From NCBI RefSeq assembly GCF_022695985.1, contig NZ_JAAPBF010000028.1:1-55483 (forward strand): a stretch of DNA of 55,483 nt. The letters run 5' to 3'. Below the pieces are notes generated by a model, which worked only from the letters and a program-made list of their open reading frames with translations, searched no databases and had not been told where the DNA came from. The position numbers were made by a program, and so were the translations under genes. Numbering within the stretch: position 1 is the stretch's first letter; each line of letters starts with the position of its first letter. Positions 26,597 through 35,692 of this stretch are shown here, one piece after another. This DNA comes from Streptomyces sp. NP-1717. GTDB lineage: Bacteria > Actinomycetota > Actinomycetes > Streptomycetales > Streptomycetaceae.

Positions 26597-26675
26597 TAAA
26601 TCCTGCGGATTTTCGGGACGGACGATTCCGACGCGACGGGCGGCGGACGGGGCGGCGGGTGCGGTCCGGCCGCCG

Positions 26676-28016
26676 TCAGCTGTCGAGCAGTCGCCTGGCC
26701 GCGAGCGCGAGGGAGATCTCGACCACGTCGGAGGGCCGCGCCAGCGAACGGCCGGTCAACTGCTCGAAACGGCGCAGCCGGTTGAGGACGGTGTTGCGGT
26801 GGCAGTAGAGCCGGGTGCCGGCGCGCTGCGCCGAACCGTCCGCCTCCAGCCAGGTCCTCAGCGTGTCGACCAGGAGATCGCGGTCGGCCGGGTCGAGCCG
26901 GTCCAGCGGACCGAGCACCCGCCCGGCGAGGGCCGCGCCCAGCCGGGACGAGGAGACGACCAGCGCGGCCGGCAGGTGTTCGTCCAGCAGGACGACGCCG
27001 CCGTCACGCGGACAGGCGCGCAGCGCGGTCGCGGCGAGCCCGCGCGCCTCGCCGAGGGCGGCGAGGCCCGTGACGGCGGAGCCGATGCCGACGCGCACGC
27101 CCGGAGGTACGGTCAACCCGGCCGCGAGCGCGGCGAGTTCCCCGTCGGCGCGGCAAGTCCCCTCGTACGGCGGCTCGTCGGCCCTCTCCGGGGCGCCGCC
27201 GGCCAGCAGGACGACGACGTGTTCGGCGTCGGGCGTTCGGTGCCGCAGCGCGCGCGTCCCCGGTGGCAGACCCACCACGGGGCCGGTGGCGGCGCCGGAG
27301 GCGCCGGAGGCGGCCACCACGACGTAACGCCCCTCCTCGGGCAGTTCCAGCATCGTCGCGGCGCCGGGGATGTCGGCGATGCGCGCGGTGCCGTCGAGGA
27401 GCGCCGCGACCGTCAGCCGCTGCTGGTTCTCGCGGCGCCAGGCGAGCCGGCGCTCGGTGGCCCGGTAGGCGTCGGCGACGAGACCGCAGTGTTCGTCCAC
27501 GAAACTCCAGACGTCGGCGGCGACATGGACGAGCAGCCGGATGTCCTCGGGGCGGCGGCGGGTGGTCTCGTCCACGAGGCCCTGCCACACCATCGCCCCG
27601 CCGAGCCGGAACGCGTGCAGCAACGCGTCGAGCGGCAGGCCCTGTTCGGCCCGGTGCTCGCCGATCCGCCACGACATGCGGCAGGCGGCCTCGCGCGATT
27701 CCCGGGGCCGGATCAGGGAGCCGACGCTCAGGCGCAGCGAGCGGTTCGCCTCCTGCCAGATCCCGGCGGGGTCGGCCTCGATCGCCGCGCGGTAGGCCGG
27801 CTCCTTCTCGCGCAGCGCCGCGACCAGGCGGTGCGTGAGTCCGGCGAGGTCGTCCATCAGCGCCTGCGCGGCCCGGTGCAGTACGGCGACGGCCTCGGCG
27901 TCCGCCGGGGAGCGGGCGGGACGGGGCGCGGCGGAGGACATGACGGGCGAGGTGACCGGGGACGTGACGGGTGAGGCGTGCGGGGCCCTGACCCGCGAGC
28001 GGATGACATGCGGCAT
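26676..28016 (-). CDS. PucR/CdaR-family transcriptional regulator
   Basis: About 446 residues. A helical N-terminal region (VAVLHRAAQALMDDLAGLTHRLV) and a middle GGDEF-like domain (VGIGSAVTGLAALGEARGLA) lead to the C-terminal PucR helix-turn-helix: LDTLRTWLEADGSAQRAG, LYCHRNTVLNRLRRFEQLTG. These regulators usually answer to metabolites. ATG 28016 is chosen because GGAGG precedes it closely; the frame stays open into the LAL gene upstream. It follows the LAL regulator by 106 bases on the same strand. Targets are not evident. Confidence 0.85.
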   Translation of the reverse strand: MPHVIRSRVRAPHASPVTSPVTSPVMSSAAPRPARSPADAEAVAVLHRAAQALMDDLAGLTHRLVAALREKEPAYRAAIEADPAGIWQEANRSLRLSVGSLIRPRESREAACRMSWRIGEHRAEQGLPLDALLHAFRLGGAMVWQGLVDETTRRRPEDIRLLVHVAADVWSFVDEHCGLVADAYRATERRLAWRRENQQRLTVAALLDGTARIADIPGAATMLELPEEGRYVVVAASGASGAATGPVVGLPPGTRALRHRTPDAEHVVVLLAGGAPERADEPPYEGTCRADGELAALAAGLTVPPGVRVGIGSAVTGLAALGEARGLAATALRACPRDGGVVLLDEHLPAALVVSSSRLGAALAGRVLGPLDRLDPADRDLLVDTLRTWLEADGSAQRAGTRLYCHRNTVLNRLRRFEQLTGRSLARPSDVVEISLALAARRLLDS

Positions 28017-28122
28017 GGCGGCCTCCACCGGGAGTCGGCTCGCTCCGGCGCGGCGGGTGCGGCCCCGACCCCGCGCCGGATCTTCCTGACGCCCGCAGAA
28101 TGACATACCGCCCGGTCGGTAC

Positions 28123-30996
28123 CTAGGGGTTTGCCGCATTCTCCTCGTCACGGTCCAGCAATCGCGCCAACTCCGTCCGTGAACGCACCCCCAGCACGGC
28201 GAAGACGTTGCGCAGATGGTGGTCGACCGTCCGCGGGCTCACCGAGAGCCGTACGGCCACCTCCCGGTTGGTCGCGCCCTCGGCCACGCACCGGGCCACG
28301 CGCCGCTGTTGGGCCGTCAGCAGGTCCACCGGGCCCGAACCGGCCACCGACTCCCCCGCGGCCCTGAGTTCACCGGCGGCGCGTTCGGCCCAGACCCGCG
28401 CGCCGCACCGCTCGAAGGCGACGAGCGCGTCCCGCAGCGGGTCACGCGCCTCGCGGGTGCGGCGGCGCCGCCGCAGCCACTGGCCGTACAGCAGCTCGGT
28501 GCGGGCGCGTTCGAAATCGCCGCTCGACCGGGCGTGGTGGGCGAGCGCCTCCTCGTACCGGGCGGCGGCCTCCGCCGCCGGGGCCAGCAGCGCGTGACAG
28601 CGGGCCAGTTGCGCCGGTGCCTGCGGGTCGGCCGTCCACGCCGTCCACGCCGTGAACTCGCCGACCACGGCACGCGCCTCCTCGCCCCGGCCCGCCAGGA
28701 CCGCCGCCTCCACGAAGCACGGCACGGCCAGCATCAGCGCCGCGAAGTGGCCGCGCCGGGGGCCGGTGAGCACCAAGGGGGCGAGCCGCGCGGCCGCGCG
28801 TGTGTGCCGGCCGGCGGCCAGGTCCGCGCGGGCCACCGCCCAGGTGGCGAGGGTGGCGGCCTGCCCGAGACCGTGCGGCCCGGCGTCGGCCGCCGCCGAC
28901 GCGGCGTGCTCCGTGCAGGCGGCGCCGTCCCCTTCCACGGAGGCCGCCATGGCGAGTACGGCGTGCAGCGCGGCGGCGGCGTTGCGCTGCCCCAGCCGGT
29001 CGGCGGCGCGCAGCCCCTCGTACGCGTGGACGCGGGCGCGCGCGTGGCGGCCCGCCCGCAGTTCGCCGTACGCGAGGTGCTCCAGGGCCTGCGGCAGCAG
29101 CGCCTCGGGGCCGTGGGCGCGTACGGCGGCCAGCGCCCGCGCGCCGGCCCGGCAGGCGGCGTCGACCTCGCCGAGGACGAGGGCCGCGATGCCGGAGCGC
29201 AGCAGAGCGGCGGGATCACCGGTGCGGTCGAGGGCGCCGGCAGCGGAGCGGTCACCGGCGTCGAGGCAGCCGCGCAGCAGGGCGCGGCCGTCGTCCGGAC
29301 GGCCTTCGAGTACGGCGCACATGCCCGCGCGGAAGTGGTCGAGCGCCGGATCGAACGCGGGATCGTGCGTGGGGTCTTTCATGCGGCCCGGTGTCCGGTC
29401 ACGGCCCCCGATCCGGCCCATGGCGTGCAGATAGCCGGGCACGTCGCCGGTGAGCCAGGCGGCCTCCGCCGCGCCGAGCAGGGCGCCGACGGCCCGCCCC
29501 TCGTCGTGCGGCGCGAGCAGTTCGGCGGCGGTGAGCAGGGCCTCCCCCGCGTCGGCGGCCGGTCCGTCGCGCAGGGCGATCAGCCCGCGTACGTAGTGGG
29601 CGCGGCCGGGCGCGGGGACGGAGCGGACACGGGCCAGCAGCGCGCGGGCGTGCCCCGGGTCACCGGCCAGCCAGGCGTGCTCGGCGGCGGCGGCGAACCG
29701 CTCGCCGCGCAGGGCCTCGTCGGTGGAGAGCGCGGCGGCCCGGGTGAGGGCCGCCGCCCGGTCGGCGTGCGGGCGGGGCGGTCCGGCCGCGCGTGCCAGG
29801 GCCTCGGCGAGCGCCGGATCGTGTCCGGCGGCGGCGCAGGCGCTCTGGAGAAGTCTCGGCAGTGTCCGGTGCGGTCCGTCGAGGACCGTGGCCAGGATGC
29901 GGTGCACGGCGCGGCGGCGGGCGAGCGGGGCGCGGCGCAGCAGGGCCCGGCGGAGCAGCGGCTGGGTGAAGTGGACGCGCCCGCCGTCGATCCGTACCGC
30001 GCCCAGCGTCTCGGCCGGGCCGAGCAGTCCGGGGTCGACCCCGGCGAGTTGGCCGGCGCGCAGCAGGACGGCGGCGTCCGCGCCGGCTCCCTCGGGCTCG
30101 TGCTCCTCGGCCGCCGCCGCGAACAGCAGGAGGAGGAGGGTTCCGTCGGGCAGCCCGTCGACGTGCGCGGCGTAGGCGTCGAGCAGGCTCTCGCCGCCGC
30201 TCAGAGGCTGCGGAAGCCCGCCCCGGCCCGCCAGTTGGTCCTCGGTGAGGCGGGCGGCGAGCGCGGTGAGCAGCCGGGGGTTGCCCGCGGCCTCGCGCAG
30301 CAACTCCTCCCGTACGCCGGGATCGGCCCGGCCTCCGGTCAGCCGGTCGAGCAGCGCGCGGGACGCGGACCGGTCGAGGGGGCCGAGGCGCAGCTCGGGC
30401 AGCGCGGCGAAGTCCCGTTCCCCGGCGTGCTGTTCGGCGGCGGTGAGCAGTACGGCGACCCCGCGGGCGGGGGTCAGGCGGCGGATCGCGAAGACGAGCG
30501 CGGCTCTGGACCCGGCGTCCCAGGCGTGCGCGTCGTCCACACAGACCAGCAGGGGGCGGAGCGCGCCGAGCGTCGTCAGGAGGTCGAGCAGCGCGGTGGG
30601 GGCGGTGTCGGGGCGCGGGACGCCGGCGACTGGCCGGGGCAGCGGTCCGGGCGCCGAGCAGAGGAGGGTGTGCAACCCGCTGTAGGGCAGCAGCCGTTCG
30701 GCGGGGGCGGCGGTCGCGTGCAGCAGGACCGGGGCGCCGGGGCCGGTGCGGGTGCCGCCTCCCGCGCGGGTTCCGGGAGCGTGCGTGTCGGTGGCGTGCG
30801 TGTCGGGGCCGTACGTGTCCAGCGCGTGGCGCAGGAGCGCGGTGCGGCCGAGACCCGGCGCCCCGGTCAGGACGAGGGTGCCGCCCCGGCCCGCCCTCAG
30901 CCGGGTCAGCAGCGTTTCCAGGATGGCGAGTTCACCGCTGCGGCCGTACAGCCGGAGCGGACTGCGAACGGTCGTCGATGGGGTCACGTCCGGCAC
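28123..30996 (-). CDS. LAL-type LuxR family regulator with ATPase domain
   Basis: 957 residues. N-terminal AAA/NACHT-like domain with GAPGLGRT at residues 45-52 as Walker A and LLVCVDDAHAWD as Walker B, a long Ala-rich TPR-like middle (residues about 400-850), and a C-terminal LuxR helix-turn-helix (LTAQQRRVARCVAEGATNREVAVRLSVSPRTVDHHL). The invariant Walker A lysine is arginine (residue 51), so ATP use may be altered. Large LAL regulators often activate secondary-metabolite or catabolic genes. Nearest candidate targets are the PucR gene after it and the secreted hydrolase before it, both on the same strand. No TTA codon was noticed. Confidence 0.88.
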   Translation of the reverse strand: MPDVTPSTTVRSPLRLYGRSGELAILETLLTRLRAGRGGTLVLTGAPGLGRTALLRHALDTYGPDTHATDTHAPGTRAGGGTRTGPGAPVLLHATAAPAERLLPYSGLHTLLCSAPGPLPRPVAGVPRPDTAPTALLDLLTTLGALRPLLVCVDDAHAWDAGSRAALVFAIRRLTPARGVAVLLTAAEQHAGERDFAALPELRLGPLDRSASRALLDRLTGGRADPGVREELLREAAGNPRLLTALAARLTEDQLAGRGGLPQPLSGGESLLDAYAAHVDGLPDGTLLLLLFAAAAEEHEPEGAGADAAVLLRAGQLAGVDPGLLGPAETLGAVRIDGGRVHFTQPLLRRALLRRAPLARRRAVHRILATVLDGPHRTLPRLLQSACAAAGHDPALAEALARAAGPPRPHADRAAALTRAAALSTDEALRGERFAAAAEHAWLAGDPGHARALLARVRSVPAPGRAHYVRGLIALRDGPAADAGEALLTAAELLAPHDEGRAVGALLGAAEAAWLTGDVPGYLHAMGRIGGRDRTPGRMKDPTHDPAFDPALDHFRAGMCAVLEGRPDDGRALLRGCLDAGDRSAAGALDRTGDPAALLRSGIAALVLGEVDAACRAGARALAAVRAHGPEALLPQALEHLAYGELRAGRHARARVHAYEGLRAADRLGQRNAAAALHAVLAMAASVEGDGAACTEHAASAAADAGPHGLGQAATLATWAVARADLAAGRHTRAAARLAPLVLTGPRRGHFAALMLAVPCFVEAAVLAGRGEEARAVVGEFTAWTAWTADPQAPAQLARCHALLAPAAEAAARYEEALAHHARSSGDFERARTELLYGQWLRRRRRTREARDPLRDALVAFERCGARVWAERAAGELRAAGESVAGSGPVDLLTAQQRRVARCVAEGATNREVAVRLSVSPRTVDHHLRNVFAVLGVRSRTELARLLDRDEENAANP

Positions 30997-31082
30997 GTTA
31001 CTGCCGCGTAAACAAGCCCGGAAGGCTCGCGTCCAGGGGCCTTGCCAGGGACGGCCGGGGCTGGGCGCCGACCCAGCGGCCG

Positions 31083-31118
31083 GGCCCCCGTACTGTGCAC
31101 GGGCACAGTACGGGGGCC
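31083..31118 (-). terminator. Terminator of the secreted hydrolase gene
   Basis: Perfect 15-bp inverted repeat (31083-31097 with 31104-31118, loop CACGGG) starting 29 bases after the hydrolase stop on the minus strand. It should isolate the hydrolase from the LAL regulator. Confidence 0.85.
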
Positions 31119-31147
31119 GGTGTCACGTGACGGACCGGGCGGCGGGG

Positions 31148-32131
31148 TCAGCCGAGCGGGCAACTCCCCCGGTACTCCTCGATGGTGAGGCTCGGCCGGG
31201 GCAGCGGGCACAGGAACTGCTCGAAGCGGGTGTCGTCGTCGATGAACCGCTTCAGCCACGAGATGCTGTACTTCGCGATCGTCGTGTTGGACGAGTTGGG
31301 CGTGAAGTGGGTGGCGCCGTTGAGCTCCAGATACGCCTTGTCGAGCGAGCCGGGCAGCGACTCGTAGAACGGTTCCGAGTGCGTGGAGACGGGGGCGACC
31401 GTGTCGCCGTCGGCCCCGACGACCAGGGTCGGCGTCCGCAGCTCGGGCCAGGTCTTGTCGGTGTTCCAGCCGGTCAGCGGTATCGCCGCCTTCAGCGAGG
31501 TGCGGCTCTTGGCTGCCTCCAGCGTCCCGCCGCCGCCCATCGAGTGACCCATGACGCCGAGCCGGGCGGCGTCGATCCGGCCGCGGACCGTACTGCGCTG
31601 GGTCAGGTAGTCGAGCGCGGCGAGCAGTTGGCGGCCCCGGCTGTCCGGCTGGTCGAGGGTGGAGTTCGTGTCGATGGTGAAGACGACGAATCCCTGTGAG
31701 GCGAGTCTGGGGCCGAGCCACGCCATGCTGGACTGGGTGGCGGTGAAGCCGGGGGCGATGGCCACCGCGCCGAAGGTGCCGTCGGCCGTGGACGTCGGGT
31801 AGTAGATGGTGCCGCCGCCGAAGCCGCTGACGCCGAGCGAGGAGACGCTGGTCTGCGAGACGGCGTACGAGCCGCGTGACGCCTCGATGCTGGACACGGT
31901 CGGGTCGGGGCCGCGCTCGTAGGGGTTGGCGGCGGCCGCCCCGGCGGCGGTGCCGGCCGCCTGGGCGCCGGGTACGAGCCCGCCGAACAGGGCCGCGGTC
32001 GCGGCGCCGGCGGTCAGCGCGACGCTCCAGGCGCGGGAGCGGGAACGAGTGAGGGAAACGGAGGGGGTACGGAACGAGAGACGATCGCGGCCGCGGCCCG
32101 CCGGGCTGTCGCCGGTGGAGAGTTGCTGCAC
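31148..32131 (-). CDS. Secreted cutinase-like polyesterase, PET-hydrolase family
   Basis: 327 residues, alpha/beta hydrolase. A basic N-terminus and signal ([19 protein letters not shown], ending AQAA) precede the mature start [11 protein letters not shown]. Catalytic triad by pattern: Ser197 in GHSMGG, Asp243 in DGDTVAP, His275 in ATHFTP; oxyanion residues Phe129 and Met198; Trp222 in GWNTDKTW; a C-terminal Cys308/Cys324 pair likely bonded. These match type I bacterial PET hydrolases and Streptomyces polyesterases; the extra disulfide of the Ideonella enzyme is absent (Ala240). Natural substrate is likely plant cutin or other polyesters. GTG 32131 follows GAGAGGA; longer frame to 32266 is not homologous. 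Confidence 0.88.
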   Translation of the reverse strand: MQQLSTGDSPAGRGRDRLSFRTPSVSLTRSRSRAWSVALTAGAATAALFGGLVPGAQAAGTAAGAAAANPYERGPDPTVSSIEASRGSYAVSQTSVSSLGVSGFGGGTIYYPTSTADGTFGAVAIAPGFTATQSSMAWLGPRLASQGFVVFTIDTNSTLDQPDSRGRQLLAALDYLTQRSTVRGRIDAARLGVMGHSMGGGGTLEAAKSRTSLKAAIPLTGWNTDKTWPELRTPTLVVGADGDTVAPVSTHSEPFYESLPGSLDKAYLELNGATHFTPNSSNTTIAKYSISWLKRFIDDDTRFEQFLCPLPRPSLTIEEYRGSCPLG

Positions 32132-32299
32132 GAGGGGGGTCCTCTCGGTGGGGGCGGGCGCCCTCGTACGAAGACCGGGCCCGTCGTCCTGGGCCACGGG
32201 CCCCGCCGGATGGCGGCCGCCGTACTGGCTGACGGGAACCACCCTCCCGCCGCCAACCCCCTTCACGCATCGGCGAGTTCGCCGGTGTTGACCGCGAAA

Positions 32300-32326
32300 T
32301 GCCCCGGAACGGATCGTTCCGGGGCA
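32300..32326 (-). terminator. Terminator of the his operon
   Basis: Perfect 12-bp stem (TGCCCCGGAACG at 32300-32311 with its complement at 32315-32326, loop GAT), 33 bases after the hisF stop on the minus strand. Confidence 0.85.
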
Positions 32327-32359
32327 GCGGCCGTGCGTACGCCCTGAGGGCGGCCGGCG

Positions 32360-33115
32360 TCAGCGCACCGCGTGTCCCGCGTCCCGCAGCGCCTTCTTGA
32401 CCTCGGAGATCCGAAGGTCGCCGAAGTGGAAGACGGAGGCGGCGAGCACGGCGTCCGCGCCCGCGTCGACGGCCGGCGGGAAGTGGGCGAGGCCGCCCGC
32501 GCCACCGGAGGCGATGACGGGGACCGTGACGTGCGCGCGTACGGCCGCGATCATCTCCGTGTCGTAGCCGTCCTTCGTGCCGTCGGCGTCCATCGAGTTG
32601 AGCAGGATCTCACCGGCGCCGAGTTCGGCCGCGCGGTGCGCCCACTCGACGGCGTCGATGCCCGTGCCCCGGCGCCCGCCGTGCGTCGTGACCTCGAAGG
32701 TGCCCTCCGGGGTGCGCCGCGCGTCGACCGACAGGACGAGCACCTGGCGCCCGAAGCGTTCGGCGATCTCCCGGATGAGATCAGGGCGTTCGATGGCGGC
32801 CGTGTTGACGCCGACCTTGTCGGCGCCCGCCCGCAGCAGCTTGTCGACGTCCTCGGGGGTGCGGACCCCGCCGCCGACCGTGAGCGGGATGAAGACCTGC
32901 TCGGCGGTGCGGCGCACCACGTCGTAGGTCGTCTCGCGATCACCGGAGGAGGCGGTGATGTCGAGGAAGGTCAGCTCGTCGGCGCCCTCGGCGTCGTACA
33001 GCCTGGCCATCTCGACGGGGTCACCGGCGTCGCGCAGGTTCTGGAAGTTGACGCCTTTGACGACCCTGCCGTTGTCCACGTCGAGGCAGGGGATGACTCG
33101 GACGGCGAGGCTCAT
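32360..33115 (-). CDS. hisF: Imidazole glycerol phosphate synthase cyclase subunit
   Basis: 251 residues, TIM barrel. Uses ammonia from HisH to make IGP and AICAR from [24 protein letters not shown] carries the first catalytic Asp, and [15 protein letters not shown] the second; [15 protein letters not shown] and [14 protein letters not shown] phosphate loops are present (the first reads [15 protein letters not shown]). ATG overlaps the ridA stop by four bases. Last gene of the operon, followed by a hairpin. Confidence 0.96.
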   Translation of the reverse strand: MSLAVRVIPCLDVDNGRVVKGVNFQNLRDAGDPVEMARLYDAEGADELTFLDITASSGDRETTYDVVRRTAEQVFIPLTVGGGVRTPEDVDKLLRAGADKVGVNTAAIERPDLIREIAERFGRQVLVLSVDARRTPEGTFEVTTHGGRRGTGIDAVEWAHRAAELGAGEILLNSMDADGTKDGYDTEMIAAVRAHVTVPVIASGGAGGLAHFPPAVDAGADAVLAASVFHFGDLRISEVKKALRDAGHAVR

Positions 33116-33546
33116 GCCGGGCCTCCGGAGGGTGCGCGGAAGGCTTCCAGTTCGACCTCGACCACCAGGCTCGGGTCGATGAAACCGGCGACGACGATCA
33201 TCGAAGCGGCCGGCCGTACGGCCCCGAACAGCTCCTTGTGGGCGCGCCCGACGTCGTCCGAGTCCCCGGCGTGCGTGAGATACATCCGGGTGCGCACCAC
33301 GTGCTCCGCGCCGAGGCCGAGTTCACCGAGCGCCTTGATGCCGACGCCGAAGGCGGTGACGGCCTGCTCGTACGGGCCGCCCTCCGCGATCCGCCCGTCG
33401 ACCACCGAGGTGCAGCCGGAGACGAGGACGAGGCCGCCGGGCAGCTGGACCGCCCGGGAGTAGCCGAAGGCGTCCTCCCAGGGACCGTCCGAGGAGACCC
33501 GCCGTACCCCGTCCGCCGTGTTCGTGCCGGGCGGGCTCTCGCTCAT
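33112..33546 (-). CDS. RidA (YjgF/YER057c/UK114) family protein
   Basis: 144 residues. RidA proteins hydrolyse reactive enamine/imine intermediates. The family blocks [52 protein letters not shown] and [23 protein letters not shown] are visible. The canonical RidA C-terminal Arg context (P-x-R-x) is changed here, so it may belong to a Rid subgroup with a different activity. It is inserted between priA and hisF with four-base overlaps at both ends, so it is part of the his operon. Confidence 0.88.
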   Translation of the reverse strand: MSESPPGTNTADGVRRVSSDGPWEDAFGYSRAVQLPGGLVLVSGCTSVVDGRIAEGGPYEQAVTAFGVGIKALGELGLGAEHVVRTRMYLTHAGDSDDVGRAHKELFGAVRPAASMIVVAGFIDPSLVVEVELEAFRAPSGGPA

Positions 33547-34295
33547 CGGGACACCTCCGTGAGGGCCTCTTCCAGGGTGAACGCCTTCGCGTACAGGGCC
33601 TTGCCGATGATCGCGCCCTCGACGCCGTCGGGCACCAGCGAGGCGATCGCGCGCAGGTCGGCGAGCGAGGAGACACCGCCGGAGGCGACGACCGGCCGGT
33701 CGGTGGCCGCGCACACGCTCTTCAGGAGGTCGAGGTTGGGCCCCTGGAGGGTGCCGTCCTTGGCGATGTCGGTGACGACGTACCGGGCGCAGCCGGCCGC
33801 GTCGAAGCGCTCCAGCGTCTTGTAGAGGTCGCCGCCCTCGCTGGTCCAGCCGCGTCCGCGCAGCGTCGTGCCGCGTACGTCGAGGCCGATCGCGATCCTG
33901 TCGCCGTACTCGGCGATGGCCTCGGCCGCCCACTCGGGGGTCTCCAGCGCCGCCGTACCGAGGTTGACCCGGGTGCAGCCGGTGGCGAGGGCCGCGGTGA
34001 GCGAGGCGTCGTCGCGGATACCGCCGGACAGTTCGACCCGGAGGTCCATGGCCTCGGTGATCCCGGCGACGAGGTCCCTGTTGTCACCGGTGCCGAACGC
34101 CGCGTCGAGGTCCACGAGATGCAGCCACTCGGCGCCCGCGCGCTGCCAGGCGAGCGCGGCCTCCAGCGGTGAGCCGTAGCGGGTCTCGGAGCCCGATTCG
34201 CCGTGGACGAGCCGTACGGCCTGGCCGTCGCGCACGTCGACGGCGGGGAGGAGTTCGAGCCTCCGTACGGAGGACGGGGTGGGTGCGGGGGACAT
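33543..34295 (-). CDS. priA: PriA, bifunctional HisA/TrpF isomerase
   Basis: 250 residues, TIM barrel isomerase. The HisA layout is clear: [18 protein letters not shown] with the catalytic Asp, [28 protein letters not shown] with the second catalytic Asp, and [12 protein letters not shown]. In Streptomyces this enzyme also isomerises PRA in tryptophan synthesis, and no trpF is present among the trp genes here, so the dual role is expected from established actinobacterial biology rather than proven by sequence. Overlaps both hisH (TGATG) and ridA. Confidence 0.93.
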   Translation of the reverse strand: MSPAPTPSSVRRLELLPAVDVRDGQAVRLVHGESGSETRYGSPLEAALAWQRAGAEWLHLVDLDAAFGTGDNRDLVAGITEAMDLRVELSGGIRDDASLTAALATGCTRVNLGTAALETPEWAAEAIAEYGDRIAIGLDVRGTTLRGRGWTSEGGDLYKTLERFDAAGCARYVVTDIAKDGTLQGPNLDLLKSVCAATDRPVVASGGVSSLADLRAIASLVPDGVEGAIIGKALYAKAFTLEEALTEVSR

Positions 34296-34930
34296 CAGAA
34301 GGTTCCGATCCAGTTGGACAGCAGCTGGGCTCCGGCGTCGCCGGACTTCTCGGGGTGGAACTGCGTGGCCCACAGTGCACCGTTCTCCACGGCGGCCACG
34401 AACGGCTCGCCGTGCCGGGACCAGGTGACCTTCGGGGCGCGGATCTTGGGGTTGGTGACTTCGAGACTCCAGTCGTGGACGGCGTAGGAGTGCACGAAGT
34501 AGTAGCGCTCGGCAGGGTCGAGTCCGGCGAAGAGCAGGCTGTCCGCGGGCGCCTCGACGGTGTTCCACCCCATGTGGGGGACGGTGGGCGCGGTGAGGGG
34601 GCCGACGGTGCCCGGCCACTCGTCGAGCCCTTCGGTCTCCACGCCGTGCTCGATGCCGCGCTCGAAGAGGATCTGCATGCCGACGCAGATGCCGAGTACG
34701 GGTCGTCCGCCCGCCAGCCGGCGGCCGACGATCCAGTCGCCGCGTGCCGAGCGGAGCCCTTCCATACAGGCGGAGAAGGCGCCGACGCCGGGCACGACGA
34801 GCCCGTCGGCGTTCATGGCCTTGTCGAAGTCACGGGTGATCTCGACCTCGGCCCCGGCGCGGGCGACGGCGCGCTCGGCCGAGCGGACGTTGCCGAAGCC
34901 GTAGTCGAGGACGACTACGTTCTTGGTCAT
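34295..34930 (-). CDS. hisH: Imidazole glycerol phosphate synthase glutaminase subunit
   Basis: 211 residues, class I glutamine amidotransferase. Catalytic Cys in [14 protein letters not shown] and the His/Glu pair in [23 protein letters not shown] at the N-terminus is the usual HisH start. Gives ammonia to HisF. ATG overlaps the stop of the 55-residue membrane protein (ATGA). Confidence 0.96.
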   Translation of the reverse strand: MTKNVVVLDYGFGNVRSAERAVARAGAEVEITRDFDKAMNADGLVVPGVGAFSACMEGLRSARGDWIVGRRLAGGRPVLGICVGMQILFERGIEHGVETEGLDEWPGTVGPLTAPTVPHMGWNTVEAPADSLLFAGLDPAERYYFVHSYAVHDWSLEVTNPKIRAPKVTWSRHGEPFVAAVENGALWATQFHPEKSGDAGAQLLSNWIGTF

Positions 34931-35094
34931 TCCCAGAGTCCCTGGATGCGGAGGATGCCGGCGAGCAGGCAGAGCGCGGAGCAGATGGCGAGCAGGACGA
35001 TGACGCCCGTGGGCTGTTTCTGCTTGGCGAAGGAGTAGACGCCGCCGGCGAGGAACAGGCCGAGGACGATGAGGATGGTGTTGAGGCCGGTCAT
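34927..35094 (-). CDS. 55-residue two-helix membrane protein in the his operon
   Basis: Begins [20 protein letters not shown] and ends RIQGLWE. Two hydrophobic segments ([17 protein letters not shown] and [18 protein letters not shown]) flank a short basic loop (AKQKQPTG), so it should be an integral membrane hairpin. Codon third positions are almost all G/C. It lies 4 bases after the hisB stop and its own stop overlaps the hisH start, which argues strongly that it is translated. I do not recognise a function; it does not resemble any histidine enzyme. Confidence 0.8.
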   Translation of the reverse strand: MTGLNTILIVLGLFLAGGVYSFAKQKQPTGVIVLLAICSALCLLAGILRIQGLWE

Positions 35095-35098
35095 GGGC

Positions 35099-35692
35099 TT
35101 ACAGGGCGCCCTTCGTGGACGGGAGGATGCCGACGGCGCGCGGGTCGCGCTCGCTGGCGTACCGCAGGGCGCGGGCGAGGGCCTTGAACTGGCACTCCAC
35201 GATGTGGTGCGCGTTGCGTCCGTACGGGACGTGCACGTGCAGCGCGATCTGTGCCTGGGCGACGAACGACTCCAGGATGTGCCGGGTCATCGTCGTGTCG
35301 TAGCTGCCGATCATCGGCGCCATGGACTCCGGCTCGGTGTGCACCAGGTAGGGGCGGCCGGAGAGGTCGACGGTGACCTGGGCGAGCGACTCGTCCAGCG
35401 GGACGGTGCAGTTGCCGAAGCGGTAGATGCCGACCTTGTCGCCGAGCGCCTGCTTGAAGGCGGCGCCGAGGGCGAGGGCGGTGTCCTCGATGGTGTGGTG
35501 CGAGTCGATGTGCAGATCGCCCTCGGTCTTGACCGTGAGGTCGAAGAGTCCGTGCCTGCCGAGCTGGTCGAGCATGTGGTCGTAGAAGCCGACGCCCGTC
35601 GACACCTCCACCTTGCCCGTGCCGTCGAGGTCGAGCTCGACAACGACCGAGGTCTCCTTGGTCGTTCGTTCCACGCGGCCGATACGGCTCAT
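35099..35692 (-). CDS. hisB: Imidazoleglycerol-phosphate dehydratase
   Basis: 197 residues, the dehydratase-only form (no phosphatase domain). The two metal-binding repeats [14 protein letters not shown] and [20 protein letters not shown] are intact. ATG 35692 overlaps the hisC stop (ATGA). Confidence 0.96.
   Translation of the reverse strand: MSRIGRVERTTKETSVVVELDLDGTGKVEVSTGVGFYDHMLDQLGRHGLFDLTVKTEGDLHIDSHHTIEDTALALGAAFKQALGDKVGIYRFGNCTVPLDESLAQVTVDLSGRPYLVHTEPESMAPMIGSYDTTMTRHILESFVAQAQIALHVHVPYGRNAHHIVECQFKALARALRYASERDPRAVGILPSTKGAL

Noticed and set aside
25957..30996. bldA-type TTA codon control of the regulators
   Set aside because: Candidate TAA strings on the plus strand were checked and read as other codons in frame; I noticed no in-frame TTA.
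28216..31011. 931-codon plus-strand open frame opposite the LAL regulator
   Set aside because: Gly/Ala/Arg-rich mirror of a strongly supported regulator gene with Walker and LuxR motifs.
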